Below, piece after piece: positions 34,124-41,743 of a DNA stretch of 58,196 bases; the first letter of the stretch is position 1; each line of letters opens with the position of its first letter. Below the pieces are notes generated by a model. It saw only the letters and a program-made list of their open reading frames with translations, made no database searches and was not told where the DNA came from. Both the position numbers and the translations under genes were made by a program. Source of the stretch: a virus; the IMG/VR virus record IMGVR_UViG_3300007276_000055, positions 1 to 58,196 of that record, one strand, 5' to 3'.

Positions 34124-34622
34124 TTAATCGCTTTTTGTAAGCGCTATCTTCATCGATAGGCATGTCCCAATACTTTATTCTCACATTCACTTCTTTAAAC
34201 ATGGTTAAAGCGGCTTCATGGCTATTGTTCCAGCGGCCTTCTTCAAGCGGCACGGTTACAATTCTAGTAATGCCTGCTTGAATAATAGCTCCAGCACAAG
34301 TAGCACATGGAAACTTTGTACAATATAACGTACAGTTTTCAACATTTTTACCATGTCTACCAGCTGTAATGATTGCGTTAATCTCTGCGTGCGTAGTGTA
34401 TAAGTACTTCATAGGTCTTTCAAACCTTTCTTTTACTCCATCATCTACGCCCACAGGAAAACCGTTATAGCCTTCGGATACAATGTATCTTCCATTTACA
34501 ATAACAGCACCTACACCAGTGTTATGGTCTTTACTCCAAGCAATTAAATCTATAGCTCGGTTCATGAACCTACAGTCCCAGCGGTCTACAATCTCTTCTT
34601 CAAAGGTCAGTGTATTTTTCAT
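34113..34622 (-). CDS. dCMP deaminase
   Basis: The 169-residue enzyme has the zinc-binding H-A-E (His78, Glu80) and P-C-A-T-C (Cys106, Cys109) motifs of the cytidine/deoxycytidylate deaminase fold, plus G-A-V-I-V and G-Y-N-G-F-P typical of dCMP deaminase. It turns dCMP into dUMP, the substrate for ThyX, which is encoded later in the block. I use ATG 34622, which overlaps the stop of the gene upstream (ATGA); the open frame to 34724 is an extension without similarity. Confidence 0.9.
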   Translation of the reverse strand: MKNTLTFEEEIVDRWDCRFMNRAIDLIAWSKDHNTGVGAVIVNGRYIVSEGYNGFPVGVDDGVKERFERPMKYLYTTHAEINAIITAGRHGKNVENCTLYCTKFPCATCAGAIIQAGITRIVTVPLEEGRWNNSHEAALTMFKEVNVRIKYWDMPIDEDSAYKKRLTSR

Positions 34623-34840
34623 TTTCGTTCTATAAGTTTTGATCCTGTCATTAGTAAATTTCCAAGGAACACCCAATAAACATAAGGTGAACCCTCTCTG
34701 TGTGATTTGTGGTAATATTCCCAAAAAGATCCTTCTGAATCTATTACTCGATTAGTCATCGGTACTTTGGCAACTAATTCTGTAGGAAATTTAGGGTAAT
34801 TGGAAATACGTTTTGGACATAAATCTTCGAAAGCTGTCAT
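34619..34840 (-). CDS. Hypothetical 73-residue protein
   Basis: A small protein starting MTAFEDLCPKRI, with an aromatic middle (F-W-E-Y-Y-H-K-S-H) and a short hydrophobic segment (V-Y-W-V-F-L-G-N-L-L) too weak to call a membrane helix. It is coupled on both sides, sharing one base with dut and four with the dCMP deaminase gene. The tight fit between two nucleotide-metabolism enzymes supports a real gene. Function unknown. Confidence 0.65.
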   Translation of the reverse strand: MTAFEDLCPKRISNYPKFPTELVAKVPMTNRVIDSEGSFWEYYHKSHREGSPYVYWVFLGNLLMTGSKLIERK

Positions 34841-35301
34841 TATTTTCCCGTTGAGCCGTAGCCACCTTCGCCTCTTTGAGATTCTGATAATTCAGATACC
34901 TCAATAAGTTCAATCTGTGGGTAAGGCATAATGATAAGCTGGGCTACTCTATCACCTACTTTGTAGGGTTGTAATATAAGGGGTTCGAATCTCTCAAGTT
35001 GTGCAGCACTAGTCCAACGTCTATGAGGACGCATAGTAACAGAGATTTCTCCCCTGTATCCTGAATCAATAACTCCCACACAGTTAGCCACACTGTAGTC
35101 ATACTTACGTATAGACGAGCGTGGGAATAGAAGCCCCACAAATCCTTTTGGTATTTCTACAGCTAATCCTGTCGAATAGACTAACATTTCTTTGTCTATT
35201 ACTGTAATGTCTGTAGCTACTAGGTCTAACCCAGCGTCTCCATCTTTGGCATATTTCGGGACAACTGCATCTGGGTGCAATTTTTTAATGTTTACTTTCA
35301 T
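34840..35301 (-). CDS. dut: dUTP diphosphatase (dUTPase)
   Basis: All five motifs of trimeric dUTPase are present in 153 residues: D-A-G-L-D-L (1), P-R-S-S (2), G-V-I-D-S-G-Y-R-G-E with the catalytic Asp (3), V-G-D-R-V-A-Q-L (4) and the C-terminal R-G-E-G-G-Y-G-S-T-G (5). It makes dUMP from dUTP, limiting uracil in DNA and feeding ThyX. It overlaps the downstream hypothetical gene and is ATG-coupled to the gene upstream. Confidence 0.95.
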   Translation of the reverse strand: MKVNIKKLHPDAVVPKYAKDGDAGLDLVATDITVIDKEMLVYSTGLAVEIPKGFVGLLFPRSSIRKYDYSVANCVGVIDSGYRGEISVTMRPHRRWTSAAQLERFEPLILQPYKVGDRVAQLIIMPYPQIELIEVSELSESQRGEGGYGSTGK

Positions 35302-35543
35302 AATACAAAATTTGCTTCTCCTTTTTTAGTTTTCCAACGTAATGCTAACCAGCCTGTAGGTATATAATGACTAGTTTGGTACGCATCAAAAATTCTATGT
35401 CCTCCAGTATCACTTACATGTAAGTATAAAGGAGCGTCGATAAGTAATTTTTTCCCATTAGCTAGGGTATACTCACGCCATTTCTCTGTAGAAATGTCTT
35501 TAAAGTCTAATTCAGACTCGTTGATAAAATTAGGTGTTTTCAT
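35298..35543 (-). CDS. Hypothetical 81-residue protein
   Basis: A compact, probably globular protein (M-K-T-P-N-F-I-N-E-S...A-N-F-V-L) with a beta-rich middle containing H-V-S-D-T-G-G-H-R-I-F-D. No known family is recognised. It overlaps dut by four bases and the MazG-like gene by 14, so it belongs to the same nucleotide-metabolism operon. Confidence 0.65.
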   Translation of the reverse strand: MKTPNFINESELDFKDISTEKWREYTLANGKKLLIDAPLYLHVSDTGGHRIFDAYQTSHYIPTGWLALRWKTKKGEANFVL

Positions 35544-35832
35544 TTTTCTTTTTTAGGTATCGAGCATGGATTCTTTCCATTTTTTGGTTCATGCTCTGTA
35601 AGTACTTTCCCATAAGGTCATCGTCCTCCAAACGATGCTTGAACCACTCTAGCCTAATTTCTAGGTCAGCAGCTTCTTCAATCATCTCGATGGTGATTAA
35701 CTCCTTGTTAGGATGATTACGTGCTTGCTGAATTGCAAGACTTAGTTCTGTGGCTTCTTCTGCCAGTTTGTCAAGGTTTAGCTGGTCGCTGTTCATTTCG
35801 TCCATCTCCTCTAATAGTGTTTTGGGCATCAT
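35530..35832 (-). CDS. MazG-like nucleotide pyrophosphohydrolase
   Basis: The 100-residue, all-helical protein has the E-E-x-x-E (L-A-E-E-A-T-E-L) and E-x-x-D (M-I-E-E-A-A-D-L-E) metal-binding motifs of the MazG/all-alpha NTP pyrophosphohydrolase superfamily. It would hydrolyse an NTP or dNTP; phage MazG-like enzymes have been linked to nucleotide pool or alarmone control. The start overlaps the upstream gene by 62 bases; internal Met codons (for example before N-S-D-Q-L) would reduce this overlap. Confidence 0.7.
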   Translation of the reverse strand: MMPKTLLEEMDEMNSDQLNLDKLAEEATELSLAIQQARNHPNKELITIEMIEEAADLEIRLEWFKHRLEDDDLMGKYLQSMNQKMERIHARYLKKKNENT

Positions 35833-36064
35833 TTAATATTTGAATTTTATTATCAGTTTCTATCCACAGTCTAGCACCACAACTAAGTGGTTTATCCGGG
35901 CTATAGATGACTCTTGCAGCCTCTTTCCCATCTTGTCCGTAGATAATAGCCTCGTTCCCATAGTCATTAGACTTATAAGTTTTACAGGTTATTACAGGCT
36001 CGTTTGTCCCGTGAATCCTGTTTGACGCTATTTTTTGTTTGTTTACATGAATTCTTGTCTTCAT
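35771..36064 (-). CDS. Conserved hypothetical phage protein
   Basis: This 97-residue protein starts M-K-T-R-I-H-V-N-K-Q and includes K-T-Y-K-S-N-D-Y-G, R-V-I-Y-S-P-D-K-P-L-S-C-G-A-R-L-W-I-E-T, a pattern I have seen in small uncharacterised phage and Bacteroidota proteins. It is beta-rich with no catalytic motif. It is the first gene after the terminator that follows the ribonucleotide reductase gene, so it likely begins a transcription unit, although no good promoter box is seen. Confidence 0.65.
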   Translation of the reverse strand: MKTRIHVNKQKIASNRIHGTNEPVITCKTYKSNDYGNEAIIYGQDGKEAARVIYSPDKPLSCGARLWIETDNKIQILNDAQNTIRGDGRNEQRPAKP

Positions 36065-36075
36065 ACTTCTCTTTT

Positions 36076-36105
36076 AAAAAGAGGGAGTACAACCAGCACT
36101 CCCTC
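36076..36105 (-). terminator. Terminator after the ribonucleotide reductase gene
   Basis: GAGGGAGT (36081-36088) and ACTCCCTC (36098-36105) form a perfect eight-pair stem with a nine-base loop, and on the minus strand five T follow. It lies 13 bases past the stop of the reductase gene. Confidence 0.8.
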
Positions 36106-36117
36106 CCCATGTATGTA

Positions 36118-38742
36118 TTAACCGCACTTGGAGCTTCCACAATCCAAGCATTTAAGGCACCCTTCTTCAAGGCGCAAGTTAGTAGAACCACAGTCTTCAC
36201 ATTTAGCACGATCAAGTAGATCATCATCAGAGATGTACTTCTTTAACGTACGCGCTAAAGCTTTACCAAATCCAACGATCGAATCTTCAGACTTGTCTAA
36301 CTGCTCTGCTACGTACTGGACAGGTGTCCCGTGCCGTAAACAAGTTGAAGCTAAACGTGTAGCCAAAGCTTCACCATTAGTTGTAAATTCAGTAATCGGT
36401 ATCTCCTCATCTTCGAAGACTAGGTAATAGGTATGACGAGCTTTGCGCACTATTTTACCTTTAGCAAGATGCTTAGCATATTCTCCGTGCACTGCAAATA
36501 CTTCATAAGGTTTACCCTCTTTGAGGCCCACAATAACGGTGAACCGTTCTCCTTTACCAGTTACATGATAGATGTCACAATCTAGCGACTTCCCACGCTT
36601 TATAGCATCGTGCTGAGCAAACTCATCACTACTATCGTCTGACGTTACTAGTACGCCCGTACGGCATCCATCGCGGTAAACTGTTACACCTTTAAGTCCT
36701 TGCTCCCAAGATGCTTCATAAATGGCTGCAATGTCTTCTTGCGTAGCATCATTAGGCAAATTGATAGTGGAGGAAATACTATGTGTAGTGTACTTTAGAA
36801 TGATTCCTTGGATCTCAACACGCTTAATCCAGTCAATGTCTGGAGCACATGAGCCCATCCACGGTGAGTTAGCAAATGTTAATTTAACATGTTGCTCGTT
36901 TGTAATATCCACATCAACAATTTCAGGATTACCTGAACTATCTTTGTGAATCTCTACTCGTATACCTGAAGCTTGTATCCAGTCATTCAGTTTTGGGTGC
37001 ACAACTGGATAATGCATCCATGAATCTCCGTTTTGGTCTTTCGAGTCTTCACGGAAACCTTCATCCCCCGGATTACCTTTCTTCTTCCTTATGTAGTAAG
37101 GTGCAAAGAGAGGCTCGAGTCCTGAAGTAGTCTGGGCCATCAAGGAAACAGTTCCTGTCGGGGCTACAGTAGACCACGATACATTTCGTCGGCCGTATTC
37201 TTTCATCCTCCAAAACTGTTCTTTGAACTCTGATTGTAGCATCTTGTAAAACGAATTTTCCGGATAATAGTAGTATCGTTGGTAAGTACGCTCTGATTCA
37301 TATTCTTTCTCAAAATCGTAACCTTCAAAAGACCCATGAAGAATTGCTAAATCAATAGAACAGTCTAACTGAGCTTTAAAGATAGTCTTGAACACGATGT
37401 TAATAGCGTCCATACCTAATTCAGAGTCGTAAGAAAGTCCTATAGCGGCTAGCATATCGCCTAAAGCAGTGATTCCAGAACCTGTACGTCGACTAGACTG
37501 TGCTGTTTCTAGAATCTTATTCCAAAGATCTAGTTCTACGCGTTTAGTCTCTTCAGGTAAGTCATCTCTACCAATCTTTTCAATAATGTTCAAAATAGCT
37601 TCGATTTCTAAATCGACTAAATCATCTGCAAGTCGTTGCATTTCGTACGCTAACTCGTACAGCTTGTCTAAGTCTAATTCTGCATTATCCGTAAACGGAT
37701 CTTTAACAGCGGCTAATAAATTTAAAGCCATTAAACGACACGCGTCATAGGGTTGCATAAAAATTTCCCCACATGGGTTTGTAGTTACGCCCTTAAACTG
37801 GGGATACACACTTTCTGGAGAGTAGTCATGATGCCGATCGACAAACATTTGTCCTGGTTCAGCATTGTCCCAAGCGTTAAACACGATAGCGTCATAAATT
37901 TCTTTCGCTTTGACTACTTTGTAAAAACCTATTTGGTTTCCCTGGCCGTCAGAAAGTGGAGCTAACTGTTCCCGAAGTTTGTGCACTTCAAAAAAATTAG
38001 CTGGCAATTTGACGTCACAAGGGAATCTAAGAACGTAATCCTCATCTTTTTTAACCGCTTCCATGAAGTCATCGGTTAGCATTACAGAGACGTTAGCCCC
38101 GGTAACCGCAGATTTATCTTGCTTCATGTTTACGAAGTCCAGAATGTCTGGATGACGAACATCCATTGTAATCATAAGTGCACCTCGTCGACCTCCTTGG
38201 GCCACTTCTCGAGTGGAGTTAGAGTATCGATGCATGAAACTGGCAGCTCCTGTAGAAGTCTTTGCAGCGTTGCTGACGTTAGTTCCTGAAGGTCTAAGCG
38301 TAGAGAGGTCAATTCCTACACCTCCACGACGTTTCATCAGCTGGACAAGTTCTTCATCCTTCTGCATAATTCCGCCGTAGCTGTCCTTTGGTTGGCCGAT
38401 GACAAAGCAATTAGACAAAGAGCCTACTTTATCTTCACGTCCTAGCATAGCCATAACGGAACCTTGAGGAATAATCTGCTTAAACTTATCGAAGTATTCG
38501 AAAATTCGATCGTAAGATAAGTCTTCTCTGTTTTGGCCGTAGGTACTTAACGCATTAAGCATGCGATCGTCTGTTTCCATACCTTCTATAAACGTACGTT
38601 GACGTTCGATTTCCCAGAATTTGTGGGCAAGTCGGCGATGCATATCTTCCGGAGTCTCTTCTCCAGGAGCTGCGTATTTACTAAGCCACGCAGAAGCTGC
38701 TAGCTCATCGCCATTAAAGTATTCGAGTAGTTTTTCTACCAT
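36118..38742 (-). CDS. nrdJ: Adenosylcobalamin-dependent (class II) ribonucleotide reductase
   Basis: The 874-residue enzyme has the class II signature: S-L-S-N-C (Cys112), the active-site N-P-C-G-E (Asn322, Cys324, Glu326; compare Asn320, Cys322, Glu324 of the Thermotoga enzyme), R-R-T-G-S-G and P-T-G-T-V-S. The C-terminus has paired C-x-x-C motifs (C-E-D-C-G and C-L-D-C-G-S-S-K-C-G) for redox exchange or zinc. It makes dNDP or dNTP without oxygen and needs B12 from the host. No small subunit or activase is needed for class II and none is seen. The start overlaps the stop region of ung. Confidence 0.93.
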   Translation of the reverse strand: MVEKLLEYFNGDELAASAWLSKYAAPGEETPEDMHRRLAHKFWEIERQRTFIEGMETDDRMLNALSTYGQNREDLSYDRIFEYFDKFKQIIPQGSVMAMLGREDKVGSLSNCFVIGQPKDSYGGIMQKDEELVQLMKRRGGVGIDLSTLRPSGTNVSNAAKTSTGAASFMHRYSNSTREVAQGGRRGALMITMDVRHPDILDFVNMKQDKSAVTGANVSVMLTDDFMEAVKKDEDYVLRFPCDVKLPANFFEVHKLREQLAPLSDGQGNQIGFYKVVKAKEIYDAIVFNAWDNAEPGQMFVDRHHDYSPESVYPQFKGVTTNPCGEIFMQPYDACRLMALNLLAAVKDPFTDNAELDLDKLYELAYEMQRLADDLVDLEIEAILNIIEKIGRDDLPEETKRVELDLWNKILETAQSSRRTGSGITALGDMLAAIGLSYDSELGMDAINIVFKTIFKAQLDCSIDLAILHGSFEGYDFEKEYESERTYQRYYYYPENSFYKMLQSEFKEQFWRMKEYGRRNVSWSTVAPTGTVSLMAQTTSGLEPLFAPYYIRKKKGNPGDEGFREDSKDQNGDSWMHYPVVHPKLNDWIQASGIRVEIHKDSSGNPEIVDVDITNEQHVKLTFANSPWMGSCAPDIDWIKRVEIQGIILKYTTHSISSTINLPNDATQEDIAAIYEASWEQGLKGVTVYRDGCRTGVLVTSDDSSDEFAQHDAIKRGKSLDCDIYHVTGKGERFTVIVGLKEGKPYEVFAVHGEYAKHLAKGKIVRKARHTYYLVFEDEEIPITEFTTNGEALATRLASTCLRHGTPVQYVAEQLDKSEDSIVGFGKALARTLKKYISDDDLLDRAKCEDCGSTNLRLEEGCLKCLDCGSSKCG

Positions 38743-39476
38743 TTTATTACTTGGTTATTGTTACGTGTTAAAATCTCGTTAATCTCTTCGAAGTGTGGAC
38801 AGTCCCAGAATTCGTCAGCAAATGCAGATTGCATAGGCTCATGAAATTCAAGCACATGGTGAAACTCACGCATTCGATCCGTTATATAGGATTGCGCATG
38901 TTTCCCCCAAGCACAGAAAATTACTCCAGAGCTATTTTCTGTAATGGCTTGTAGGACTTTTTTAGTCCACGGTGCCCACAACTTTAAGTGGGCACTATGG
39001 TTTTCTCTTCTAGCGGTCAACGCTGTATTCAGGAGCAAAACTCCTTGATCCGCCCAATGGGCTAGGTCGTAGTAAGCAAAAAACAATGGAGATTTTTTCC
39101 ATTCATCTTTTTCTATATGGTCTACGCACTCTTCAATTTTACGAAGTGGGTAGCTCACAGGTTTTATATCATTGATGTCATCGTTGATCATACCGTAAGC
39201 TAATCCGTTAGCAGTGCCATTTCTCAAAGGTTCTCTTCCTAGGATGACTACGCGTAAGTCTTTCCAAGGTGTAGCTTGAAAAGCATTAAACACGAGGTCA
39301 CGGCTAGGAACAGTCATTCCTGTCGAGTATTCATTAGTAACGATTTCCATCAAATTACTAAGTCCTTTCGACTTTAGAGTGTCTGCGAGAAGATCGGTCC
39401 AGTCTTTACCCAGCCGCTTTTCCCAGAACTCCTTTTTTTGCCATGGCTTCTTCATGATTACTTCGTATTTTCTCAA
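38736..39476 (-). CDS. Uracil-DNA glycosylase family protein with altered catalytic motif
   Basis: The 246-residue protein aligns by eye along the whole length of family 1 UNG: V-F-N-A-F, V-V-I-L-G, L-L-L-N-T-A-L-T (Asn150 conserved), W-G-K-H-A-Q and H-E-P-M-Q-S-A (His212 conserved). The first motif, normally G-Q-D-P-Y-H, reads G-R-E-P-L-R (80-85): the catalytic Asp is Glu82 and the tyrosine that excludes thymine is Leu84. The Phe that stacks on uracil is Tyr. It may have low or changed activity. It could start at an internal Met (39455), which lessens the overlap with the gene upstream. Confidence 0.85.
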   Translation of the reverse strand: MRKYEVIMKKPWQKKEFWEKRLGKDWTDLLADTLKSKGLSNLMEIVTNEYSTGMTVPSRDLVFNAFQATPWKDLRVVILGREPLRNGTANGLAYGMINDDINDIKPVSYPLRKIEECVDHIEKDEWKKSPLFFAYYDLAHWADQGVLLLNTALTARRENHSAHLKLWAPWTKKVLQAITENSSGVIFCAWGKHAQSYITDRMREFHHVLEFHEPMQSAFADEFWDCPHFEEINEILTRNNNQVIKW

Positions 39477-40098
39477 ACGAATCTATGAGATGTTCTTCCC
39501 ATTTCATCACCTGAGCAGTGTTTAATAACTCCTTCTTTTTATAGGGTTTTTCCCATATCTCTGCACCTTGTAAATCCACTGGACTCATAGGTGAAGAGAA
39601 TCGTTTTTCCTGTGCTTTTCGAAGTATGGGATCCTGTCTAAAGATTCTCTGAATGAGTTTCTCACCAGATTGGTCTCGTTGATGGAGCTTACCATTATAA
39701 AGCACGTTTTCAATGCAAAGGTTTTTGGCCCTAACATCGTACTTAGAATAATGGCCTCGCTTAAATAGTTCGACTTCAGAGGCAAACTCTTCAGGCACTT
39801 GGAAGATATACATTCCAAGTTTGCCTGAACAGATGTCTGATTCTCCTATAAATGTATCTAGCGAAGTTACCATCTCCACAAAGCGTTCGTAAGTTAAACC
39901 TCGGCGTTTTTGCTGATGGTTGTAAACTACAAGGACTATGTGATTCCCTTCTATATCCGGAGCCATGTCGGTTCCAAGATACGCATTGACAAATCGATCT
40001 CTAATAATGGCCCCTTGAACGCCGACTAACGGCGCTAAAAAGTAGGCAGCTTTAGTGATAGGATTTATCTCCTTCGGTAACTTAATGAATTTTGACAT
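39406..40098 (-). CDS. Hypothetical protein
   Basis: A 230-residue soluble protein with a mixed alpha/beta first half (containing I-V-L-V-V-Y-N and G-K-L-G-M-Y-I-F) and a Lys/Glu-rich helical C-terminus ending G-V-L-G-K-A-A-G. I do not recognise a family. The tail overlaps the UNG-like gene by up to 71 bases. It lies between nuclease and glycosylase genes, so a link to DNA replication or repair is likely but unproven. Confidence 0.65.
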   Translation of the reverse strand: MSKFIKLPKEINPITKAAYFLAPLVGVQGAIIRDRFVNAYLGTDMAPDIEGNHIVLVVYNHQQKRRGLTYERFVEMVTSLDTFIGESDICSGKLGMYIFQVPEEFASEVELFKRGHYSKYDVRAKNLCIENVLYNGKLHQRDQSGEKLIQRIFRQDPILRKAQEKRFSSPMSPVDLQGAEIWEKPYKKKELLNTAQVMKWEEHLIDSFEKIRSNHEEAMAKKGVLGKAAG

Positions 40099-40109
40099 TC
40101 AGTAATGGT

Positions 40110-41120
40110 TTAAATAGGTAAGAAGTTGTTTTCATAAAATTCGAGAGGGTAATCCCAGCTACTAGCTACAGTGTGCCAGTGAAGTCTCTCAAACGCTTGC
40201 TTAATTCCTTCATAATTATAGCTTCTCTTTTCAGGAATTCCGCCGAACATTCCTATGGTTATACTTTCGTTCGAAAGTTTGTAAGGAATAGGGAGACGGT
40301 CTCGTTCTTGTGAAGATGCTACTAAAAAATAAAAGTCAGTTTGATAATCGTTCCAGCCTAATTCTTTAGCTTTAGCTTCCACCCAATCAGCCATAGCTAA
40401 TAGGTAAAAACTTCCCTGAAAGTCATACCGGTATTTCCAAAAGTTTTTGCTAAAATGTAACGGACTGTCCGCAGTAGTTTTAACATCAAAAATTCGTATA
40501 ACTTTGTTTTCTAGATCGATAGAAACTCCATCTATTTCTGCCTTACAGAGTATACTCTTGTATTCAAAAGTACGAATAACTTTAGGAAAGTATTGAAATT
40601 TACCTGAATTTTCAAAGAAAGTTTTTGTGTATTCTCCGTACTGCAGGTTGTCCGCAGAATAGCGAGCATTTGCTACCATTTCTGCCGTAACTTCTACCTT
40701 ACCTTTACCGTCAATTAGACTACGATAATAATCATCGTATTCTTTCACTTTCTTTAAAAGTGTTTCTGGTTTGTAAGACTGGCCATAACTTACTGCTGCA
40801 GAAATTTCTACAATAGCGTCATGACATTCGTCTAGGTCATAAACCGGTTCTGGTAGAGAAGCTAGCGTATCAAGTACTTGACGTACTCCGCTATTTTCCG
40901 TCGGTTTCTTTCCTTCGAAGGTATAGTAGGTTTTGGAAAACGCACTAGGGTCCGTTAAAAAGCAATCGACTAAACTGCCGAAATCAAAGTAATCCTTTCT
41001 TTCGTTTAAAGGAGTTTCCACGGCTATTTTGTATCTGGCCGGGTCGGATAATATCAGTTTTAAAGTCGATTGATTTTTCGCTTCGATCGATCTGTATTCT
41101 GGCTCTTGATTTTCGTTCAT
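40110..41120 (-). CDS. PD-(D/E)XK exonuclease, RecE/YqaJ-like
   Basis: The 336-residue protein has the ordered elements of PDDEXK phage exonucleases: N-Q-S-T-L-K-L-I-L-S-D-P near the start, F-D-F-G-S-L-V-D-C, then K-A-E-I-D-G-V (Asp) and I-F-D-V-K-T-T (D-x-K), followed by the Q-G-S-F-Y-L-L helix. This is the RecE-type exodeoxyribonuclease VIII domain family. It would resect ends for recombination together with the SSB-like and P-loop proteins of this block. The start overlaps the small frame upstream by 137 bases. Confidence 0.85.
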   Translation of the reverse strand: MNENQEPEYRSIEAKNQSTLKLILSDPARYKIAVETPLNERKDYFDFGSLVDCFLTDPSAFSKTYYTFEGKKPTENSGVRQVLDTLASLPEPVYDLDECHDAIVEISAAVSYGQSYKPETLLKKVKEYDDYYRSLIDGKGKVEVTAEMVANARYSADNLQYGEYTKTFFENSGKFQYFPKVIRTFEYKSILCKAEIDGVSIDLENKVIRIFDVKTTADSPLHFSKNFWKYRYDFQGSFYLLAMADWVEAKAKELGWNDYQTDFYFLVASSQERDRLPIPYKLSNESITIGMFGGIPEKRSYNYEGIKQAFERLHWHTVASSWDYPLEFYENNFLPI

Positions 41121-41217
41121 CTTCTTCTCTCATTTTGCGAACTATTTCGCGTGCTTCTTCGTCTGAACCACCGTAATCTCCGGTGACCAGCTCGAGGTAA
41201 GTTTTTGTATAGCTCAT
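40984..41217 (-). CDS. Possible 77-residue protein overlapping the exonuclease gene
   Basis: The frame starts with ATG two bases from the stop of the RusA-like gene and encodes a very charged, helical N-terminus (around residues 17-45) and a basic C-terminus ending F-K-R-K-K-G-L-L. More than half lies inside the exonuclease gene in another frame. Either it is a true small gene with a long overlap or only its first 100 bases, which fill an otherwise empty gap, are an untranslated leader. Confidence 0.35.
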   Translation of the reverse strand: MSYTKTYLELVTGDYGGSDEEAREIVRKMREEDERKSRARIQIDRSEKSIDFKTDIIRPGQIQNSRGNSFKRKKGLL

Positions 41218-41218
41218 G

Positions 41219-41698
41219 TTAAAAAGGTGTTATGCAGCAGCGGATTTCTCTATCTTCAAAATCCTTGCACTCTTCCCAGTGGTATCCCACTTCTTGGACG
41301 TATGACACATTATCATCCGGGAGTATACCTTGTTCGACAATTAAGTCGTTTAAGATTTTAACCCAAATAGCTGCTAAATTGTCAATATCCCAAGTAGGTT
41401 GATAGCCTTTCTTAGGCTTAGTCCACTTAATAGCTCCGCCACGAAACGATACTGCTTTCCAATTAATGGGAGCGACTATCGTGTAATGGATCTTGACCGG
41501 ATATTTACTCATCGATACTTGTCCTGGTATATAAGGTCTAGCAAACTCTTTGATGCTGTTCTTCAGATTGCTACGAATTATGCGGTGCATACCGCTGTAC
41601 ATAGCGTTAAATCCTATCTTCAACATTTTAAGCCTAGACTGAGGGACGTGACTTATAAATTCTGGTATTGTGAACTCAAGTTTCTGCTGCTGTTTCAT
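41219..41698 (-). CDS. RusA-like Holliday junction resolvase
   Basis: The 159-residue protein has the D-I-D-N-L...K-I-L-N-D...I-L-P-D-D-N core (acidic residues in the order D-x-D-N and D-D) of RusA-type resolvases, preceded by a basic half with K-P-K-K-G-Y. RusA dimers cut four-way junctions, useful before packaging or in recombination. I use ATG 41698; a TTG start at 41713 lies inside a hairpin. A promoter-like box lies 12 bases upstream of the ATG. Confidence 0.65.
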   Translation of the reverse strand: MKQQQKLEFTIPEFISHVPQSRLKMLKIGFNAMYSGMHRIIRSNLKNSIKEFARPYIPGQVSMSKYPVKIHYTIVAPINWKAVSFRGGAIKWTKPKKGYQPTWDIDNLAAIWVKILNDLIVEQGILPDDNVSYVQEVGYHWEECKDFEDREIRCCITPF

Positions 41699-41726
41699 AG
41701 AGAGAGTACTCAAAGATACTCCCTCT
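41699..41726 (-). promoter_or_regulatory. Hairpin carrying a -7 box before the RusA-like gene
   Basis: AGAGAGAGTA (41699-41708) and TACTCCCTCT (41717-41726) pair with a single A.C mismatch. The minus-strand loop and right arm hold TATCTTTG (41711-41718), a TAnnTTTG match. The structure lies between the rIIB-like stop and the RusA-like start, so it may stop one transcript and begin another. No clear -33 element is seen and the T run in the minus direction is absent. Confidence 0.4.
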
Positions 41727-41743
41727 TTTAAAACTACAGTAAT

